A stretch of DNA of 60,000 nucleotides from Mesostigma viride (taxonomy: Eukaryota; Streptophyta; Mesostigmatophyceae; Mesostigmatales; Mesostigmataceae), in assembly GCA_009746045.1 (NCBI GenBank), contig RPFO01001595.1, forward strand, positions 42,501-102,500. The letters are read 5' to 3'. Every line of letters begins with the position of its first letter. Position 1 is the stretch's first letter. Shown here in pieces: positions 54,446 to 60,000 of the stretch. Under the pieces are notes generated by a model. It saw only the letters and a program-made list of their open reading frames with translations, had not been told where the DNA came from and searched no databases. The position numbers were made by a program, and so were the translations under genes.

Positions 54446-56046
54446 CGAAACGGTGATTGAAAGCATAAGACCCCAACCCGCCCCCCCTACCCCACCACCT
54501 CCACCCCCACCCCCATCACCACCCTGCTCCATCTCCGCCCCCACCCCCGCCTGCACCCCCCTTTTCGGTCAACGCGCGCCCTTGGTCATCGCCACCTTCA
54601 ACGCCCGCACGCTCCACGGCCCGACGCTGACCGCTGTCACTGCCTGCGCAGTGACGACTGTCAGTGCCATCGAGTCTCCAATCTTATTGGTTTCTGCATC
54701 GACAATAATATCGCCATCCTGGGAATCCAAGAACACAGGCGCACTACATCGGCCCGCGGATCAACTGCCCTTGTTGCTGATGACATCGACGGCTGGCGGT
54801 TCTACTACGGAGGCGGCGATGGCACCGGGAACGGGGGCGTCGGTCTCCTCTGCTCCCCGCTCGCCGTACGCCACATGGGCGAACCCCAGCTGGTCAACGC
54901 TCGGCTCCTCGTGGCCACTTTTCATTCGATGGAGGGCCACTCGACCTACGCCCTGACGGTGGGCGTTGGTTACGCACCCCACTCCGGCCACCCAGAACAA
55001 GACCGCAAGGACTTCTTTGCAGCGCTGGAGAACCTGGCGAACGGCATCCCTGGTCGCAACTACCTCGCTCTGCTGCTGGACGCCAACGCCACGCTACCAC
55101 CGGGTACTGGCGGCTGTCAGCACGCCCCCAACGGTACGGTCTCCAATGCCAACACTGAACTTTTTGCTGATTTGCTTACGACATGCGATTTGGTCACTGC
55201 CAACACTCGCTTTCCACATAGTCCAGATGCTTTGGTCACACACACCTCGCCAACTGGCACTGAACGCTGCATTGACTATGTTGTAATGCGCAAGCGTCAT
55301 CAAGGATCTGTACTAGCTGCTCGCTCGCATGTGATCCCCCTGCCAGGTGCGCTCCGATCATCGCATCGTCACCGCCCGCATCCGCCTGCGATTCCCCTCG
55401 CCCTTTCGTAAGCACGTGGCACCACCTGATTTGCGCACACTTCAGTTGCTCGAGAAATCTGACGACGCTCTGGAGGACTTCCCTGAAAAACGCGCCCACA
55501 AGCGCGCCGCAGAGGCGTTCGTCGACGCGCTGGACATCCCGGCCAGCCACGCCCAGCTGTTCGCTGCCGGCCCGGCATCGGCCCTTCGGCACCTCGCTGA
55601 CAAGCTGCCCGCGGCCGGGGCCCTACTGCCCCCCCGCCGCCCGCCCCGCTTCACCAGCCTGCACCGGCTCCCCGCCGTCATCCAGGCCCGGCAAGCCCTG
55701 CGCGACAACAGCGACCCCGCCCGCTACGCCCGCCTCAAAGCCGATTACCACTCGGCCATCCGGCAGGCGACCAAGGAGCAGGAGGACCTTCATGTCCGCG
55801 AGTACTTCGCCCACCTCAAGGACCAGCACGGCAAGTACGCCTGGACCCGCCTGCGTCACGCCCAACGGCCCGCCGGCGGCGCGCAGCCGGCGCCGCGGAC
55901 GCTCACCGCAGCAGCAGCTCGACCAGTGGTATTCCTCCCAGTCCCGGCTGCTCGGCGCCCCCCCGCCGCCTCCGCCGCTTGGCCCTCTGGCGGCCGCACG
56001 CCTGGCAGTAGCACCGACGGACGTCCCTGCGCCGCCCACGCCGCCC

Positions 56047-56831
56047 CATCAAGTTTCGTTTAAGTGGCCAGCCGGAGCGGCTGCTTAGGTTTTAGCGGGC
56101 AAGTGTTCGAAGCGCGTCATTGGTGAATTACTTGGGAACTTGGGTTTCCCCGCGAAACTCCAACCGCACGTTCAGATTTCCAAATCTCAAGTAAAGTTCG
56201 GCGCAACTTTCTGAACGGGGGCAGTTGACGAGCAGCATTCCTCCGGACGAATGAATTGCGTTCCATACTTGCGCAAAATTTTGAAAGGTAGCTTGCGTGC
56301 AGCCCTACTAAAATTTGCGCGGACGTTTAGATTTCCAAATCTCAAGTAAATTTCGGCGGAACTTTCTGAACGGGGGTAGTTGGCGGGCAGCGTTCCTCCA
56401 GACGAATGAAATGCGTTCCATACTAGCGCAAAATTTTGAAAGGTAGCTTGCGTGCAGCCCTACTAAAATTTGCGCGAAGTGTGGGACTGAAAATTCGTAA
56501 CGGAAACTTTTTGGTAGTTGCCGTCACTTCCTCTTGTGCAAACGTGTGGGAGTGAAAATTCGTAACGGAAACTTTCTGGTAGTTGCCGTCACTTCATTTT
56601 GCGCGAGTGTTGGGCTGAAAATTCGTAACGGAAACGATTTGGTAGTTGGCGTCACTTCCTTTGGTTCGACTGAAAATTCGCTGAAATTCGCTGAATTCGT
56701 ACTGTAGCCTAATTTTTAGTACCTCGAAGTGACGGGGCACCTAAAAATTTGCCCACAAGTACACTTGGCAGCGCGCTCACTGGGAAAAATTGTACAGCCG
56801 CTCCGGCGGGCCACTTGAACGAATTGTAATG
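56047..56831 (+). mobile_element. 785-bp inverted-repeat element, copy 3 (in LINE-1 ORF2 before the RT domain)
   Basis: It has the same ends as copy 2, with C on both sides (56046 and 56832). Deleting it with one C joins APPTPP to AAEQDYTYPALTEP in frame 1. Internal repeats at about 56160-56320 and 56325-56480, and three roughly 64-bp units at 56488, 56553 and 56616. High similarity to copy 2 suggests a recent burst. Confidence 0.92.
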
Positions 56832-58795
56832 CGCCGCTGAGCAGGACTACACGTACCCAGCCCTGACGGAACCCCTGGCCGACCCCAACGAGCTCCCGCC
56901 GTTGATCACCGAGCTCGAGCTGAGCACCGCCGCCAAGCAACTCCGCTTCTATGCCGCCGTTGGACCTGACCAGCTCCCAGCCCCGGTGATTAAGCTGACG
57001 GCGCTCACGGGGTTCCTGCTTGACGTCTGCAACCGGATCCTGCTTGCCTACGCGACGCCGATTCCTGAGTGGCAGCACAGCTACCGTATTATGCTGTACA
57101 AAAACAAAGGTTCCCCTGACGACCCCGCCAACTACAGAGGAGTATGCATCCAGAGCGCCGCACTTAAGTTGTTCATGCGCATGATCCTCAACCGCCTTCG
57201 TTCTGCTCTCGACTGTCACCTTGGGGAAAGTCAAATGGGCTTCCGTCCTGGGCGCAACACCGTCATGGCCATCTTCGTCGCGCGTCGCCTCTTCGAGGAA
57301 ATCGCTCTCCTGCAACCTGGTGAGTTTCCCGCAATCCTGATCTTCGTCGACTTCATCAAGGCTTTTGATTCTGTCCTCTGGGACGCTCTATGGGCTGTAC
57401 TTGCTCGCGCTCGCGTCCCCACTCCCCTGATTACCGTCATCCGCACGCTGTATGAGGGGTCGACCACTTCGGTGCGCACTCAACACGGCATTACCCCGCC
57501 ATGCCCACTGCAGACCGGCGTCTGGCAGGGTTGCGTCCTGTCGCCGTACCTGTTTATTATTGTAGTGGATTATGTTATGCGCCAGGCACGTGCTCGCTTT
57601 GCTAGCATTGCAGGCCGTGCCCCTGGCCTAGCGATCACGAACGAGCTTGGGGAAGGGGGCCGACTAACAAGCAGAATTTACTAGCTGACCTCATTTATGC
57701 CGACGACATCACGCTCATCGAGAAGCCGGAGTCTGCCCAACTTTGGCTGGACTGCCTGGCGCTCGAGGCTCGGGCGGTTGGTCTAGAAATCAGCCCCAAA
57801 ACGGAGGCCCTGGCCCTCGGCATGGCAGGGCCCCCACCCACACTCCGCCTCTTAGACGATGCCGAGGTCAACTACCCTCCTTCAGGCCGCTTCAAGCTGC
57901 TCGGCAGTTGGCTTCCCGACTGCGAGGACGACATGACGACACGGATCGGCTGATGGCGTGGGCGCACCTCCATGACCACCGCCGCTGGTGGAGCAACCCC
58001 GCCCTACCCCGGATCGTCAAGCGTGACCTCTTCAAGGTCGTCATTCTGACGATCCTGACCTACGGCGCCGAGACGTGGACACTGATGCAGGAGCTGGAGC
58101 AACGACTCGACGGCGCCGTCACCAAGATGCTGCGCAAGGCCCTTAACATCCCCTTTGGTTTGCACATTCAGTAATGAGGATTTGTACGCTGATTTGCCCT
58201 ATGTTTCCCACATTATTAGGCACAGGCGCCTGGGCCTAGCCGGGCACCTGGCCCGCACAGATCAGGTAGATACATCAGATAGACTAGCTGGCACCAAGCC
58301 CGCCCAGCCTGGGCGCTATGTCCTCACCTGGCGTGCCCCCGGCCGCGCGCGGCAGGGCCGCCACCCGTGGACTTTTCGTGATAGACTCGGCATGGACATG
58401 TGCTACACTAGACGTGACGGGCTCACCCCCGGGCAGCCTCCTGGTTTGTCTGTAATATGGAGGCAGATGGTGCGCAAGGATAGATGGCAAGTAGTGATGA
58501 AGGAGACCACCCCCAAGCCTGTGGGGGCTCCGCGTGTGACCAAGTATGGCATTCATAGCGATTCGGGCCGCGGTGCCCACACCCCTGTAACTAGGACCTA
58601 GATAGCTTATACCATCCATTCCATCCCATGTTCCCCTCCCACTGAGGACTTATGCTCACGTGACGCAGTCACGTGTCTATTAATTAATTAATTAATTAAT
58701 TAACGCCAATAGAAACTCGCCTCCAAACATATATCTCGATCAGAATATATCTCGATCAGTCATGCCTCTTATTTAATTTCAAGGTACCTCTTAAC

Positions 58796-59296
58796 GGGTA
58801 CCCCTCCTCGCCTCCTCCACCGCCATCACCTCCACCTCCGACGCCATCACCGCACAGCTCCGTGACATCGACCAGCGTCTTAAGGACAACGCCATCGCTA
58901 TCGAGGTTCTGCAGAACACCGCAGGCCTCACCGCCCAGGAGGTGGAGGACATTGCCGCCAAGCCAGCCCCGGCTGGCCTGGCCGGCGATGCTCCTCCCAT
59001 CACCACCTGGGCGGACATGCTTAAGCAACATACCACCTCCACCACCTCCGCCGTCGCAGCCCAGCTCCAACGGCAGACGCTTGACCTCCGCGAGGAGGCC
59101 GAGCTCGCCAAGCGCAGCCTCAACGTCATTGTCAAGAACTTCACCATGGAGGAATGTGAGACTTCCGAGAAGCTTTTGCGTGCGTTTGAACGAGAAATCC
59201 TTGGTCGCATGGGCCTTAACGGTGAGATCGAGCTGGCCGCCCACCGCCTTCCCCGCGCGCGGGGTAAGGCAGGGCCGCCCCCGCTCCTTCTCACCT
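58796..59296 (+). pseudogene. LINE-2 ORF1-like fragment
   Basis: The frame encodes a heptad-rich segment (TAQLRDIDQRLKDNAIAIEV), a Pro/Ala linker, a second helical stretch (QRQTLDLREEAELAKRS) and the beginning of an RRM-like fold (LNVIVKNF, LRAFEREILGRMG, ELAAHRLPRARGK). This is the coiled-coil-plus-RRM order of L1-type ORF1 proteins. Element A5 cuts it off at 59297. It is a different subfamily from LINE-1 ORF1. Confidence 0.7.
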
Positions 59297-59300
59297 TTAA

Positions 59301-60000
59301 CCCCTAAATGGGCAGAAATACTGCCGATGCATCGGCTGTAACTTCACAATTTTGCAAACCAGATGCCATCCAACCCACCCATATCCAATGGCTGTCCTTG
59401 GGGGCCAAGCATGTCCATGAGTTGCCCTTCGGGTTGGTATATCACAACCTTACATATATGCAGGGTAGGCCATGTATAACTGCCGCCAAAGTCAGGGGGG
59501 TCAAGACGAGCGTTTTCATTTTTGGTAGAATGTGCATTTTGAATTATGTTGTAAGAGCTAGGCACCTACCACTTCAGGGATGATAAACAATTAGTTGCTG
59601 AACAGTTTGAGCCATTGGGGTCATCATTTGGGTGGGTATACCAGCAGTTACACCCAGTACAGCCCATAGGGGTACCGTTGGTAAAAAGCAACCAAGGGGG
59701 TAGGAGTGGGCATACTACCTACTAATACCTACTAATATGGCCCCCAACCATGCCACACAATACATTTCCCTTCCACAATGATGGGGAAACATAACTGCAT
59801 CATCACACTGCCCTTACATGGCACCTATGTGCAGGTGCCACCTTGTCCATGCACGTAGGTAACGTGGTACGGATACCCTACGCAAGGCATGCATTCTAGG
59901 AGGCAGCCACCAACAAACTAGTGATTTTAAGCCTATTTCAGCTTGCCCTAGCAAGGATAAACTAGGCCTAAGCTGCTATAGCTTGCCAGGTGATGGCCAG
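59301..60000 (+). mobile_element. TTAA element family A, copy A5 (runs off the right edge)
   Basis: TTAA (59297-59300) is followed by CCCCTAAATGGGCAG and the palindrome GCCGATGCATCGGC. It closely matches A2, A3 and A4, and 59301-59669 is the same segment that ends the window's left edge in reverse. Confidence 0.9.

Larger units (their letters stand above)
53394..58601 (+). pseudogene. LINE-1 ORF2 (endonuclease + reverse transcriptase), interrupted and frameshifted
   Basis: It starts at ATG 53394. After the first 785-bp insertion the apurinic-endonuclease domain reads VIATFNARTLHG (about 54580), AILGIQEHRR (about 54712), LALLLDANA (about 55063) and RSDHRIV (about 55350). After the second insertion the RT domain reads YKNKGSPDDPANYRGV (about 57098), FVDFIKAFDSV (motif A, about 57345), YADD (57696-57707) and YGAETWTL (about 58062). 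The C-terminal RRLGLAGHLAR (about 58222) is typical of LINEs. Frame changes occur near 54650, 55345, 55890, 57650, 57935 and 58165. Confidence 0.9.
51362..58698 (+). mobile_element. LINE-1: full-length APE-type non-LTR retrotransposon
   Basis: It is bounded by a 12-bp target duplication ATTAACGCCAAT (51350-51361 and 58699-58710) and ends in an (ATTA)n tail (58678-58698). Order: a 40-bp leader, three 168-bp monomers (51403-51906), ORF1, ORF2 (overlapping ATGA), 3' UTR, tail. Two 785-bp inverted-repeat elements are inserted in ORF2. Several single-base frame changes in ORF2 make this copy inactive or reflect assembly indels. Confidence 0.93.
50872..59296 (+). mobile_element. LINE-2 (5' region plus ORF1 fragment), split by LINE-1 and cut by element A5
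   Basis: 50872-51361 (repeat F) continues at 58699-58795, where the 12-bp ATTAACGCCAAT is repeated around the inserted LINE-1. It then leads into an L1-type ORF1 reading frame until TTAA at 59297, where family A copy A5 starts. Repeat F also occurs without ORF1 at 15.9-16.8 kb, so F may be an independent element rather than the 5' end of this LINE. Confidence 0.6.

Noticed and set aside
1-60000. Bacterial-type systems (CRISPR, operons, restriction or toxin-antitoxin loci)
   Set aside because: No spaced direct-repeat arrays, ribosome-binding-site-linked ORF series or relevant domains are present. The window is clearly intron-rich and eukaryotic.

Overview
This is a eukaryotic nuclear window, most likely from a green-lineage organism and probably a chlorophyte alga. 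The support is a plant-type leucine-rich-repeat (LRR) gene whose LRRs sit on 72-bp exons with phase-2 introns and GT-AG borders, a root-cap/VWD-like secreted protein, a PAT/Kangaroo-like DIRS retroelement of the kind known from volvocine algae, and APE-type LINEs. I cannot name the species. No prokaryotic operon, CRISPR array or complete rRNA gene is visible.

Host genes. A plus-strand LRR gene runs from about 2.5 kb to at least 46.0 kb and possibly to 48.3 kb. It has an LRR N-terminal cap exon (2522-2709), a first LRR exon (17495-17554), at least eight 72-bp exons each encoding one 24-residue LRR (19189 to 43784), and a C-cap exon (45942-46030). Weaker 3' exons follow. The LRR exons lie inside tandemly duplicated genomic units, so the protein grew by duplicating 'intron + one LRR' blocks. 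A second plus-strand gene (48477-50106, two exons) encodes a secreted root-cap/VWD-like protein. A tRNA-Asn(GTT) gene is split in its anticodon loop by a TTAA transposon (5580-5616 and 15476-15513).

Mobile elements fill the introns and the right end. (1) TTAA-flanked, piggyBac-like non-autonomous elements of at least four related families, here called A, B, D and E, occur at 1-15479, 23087-25543 and 59301-60000, often stacked on a shared TTAA. (2) TA-flanked elements with CACC[C/G]TCCGCAT inverted termini lie at 20322, 21368 and 23427. (3) A minus-strand 6.7-kb LTR element without recognisable pol (25847-32525) has a 5-bp target duplication. (4) A PAT/Ngaro-like DIRS element (36119-42203) has the A1-ORFs-B1-A2-B2 split-repeat layout. 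(5) An APE-type LINE (51362-58698) has three 168-bp 5' monomers, two overlapping ORFs and a 12-bp target duplication. It is inserted in what looks like a second LINE (50872-59296), which family A also interrupts.

The most unusual item is a 785-bp inverted-repeat element present three times (39346-40130, 53661-54445, 56047-56831). Each copy lies inside retroelement coding sequence, and each has exactly 785 bp and an apparent 1-bp target duplication. Removing 786 bp restores the reading frame at all three sites. I do not recognise its superfamily.
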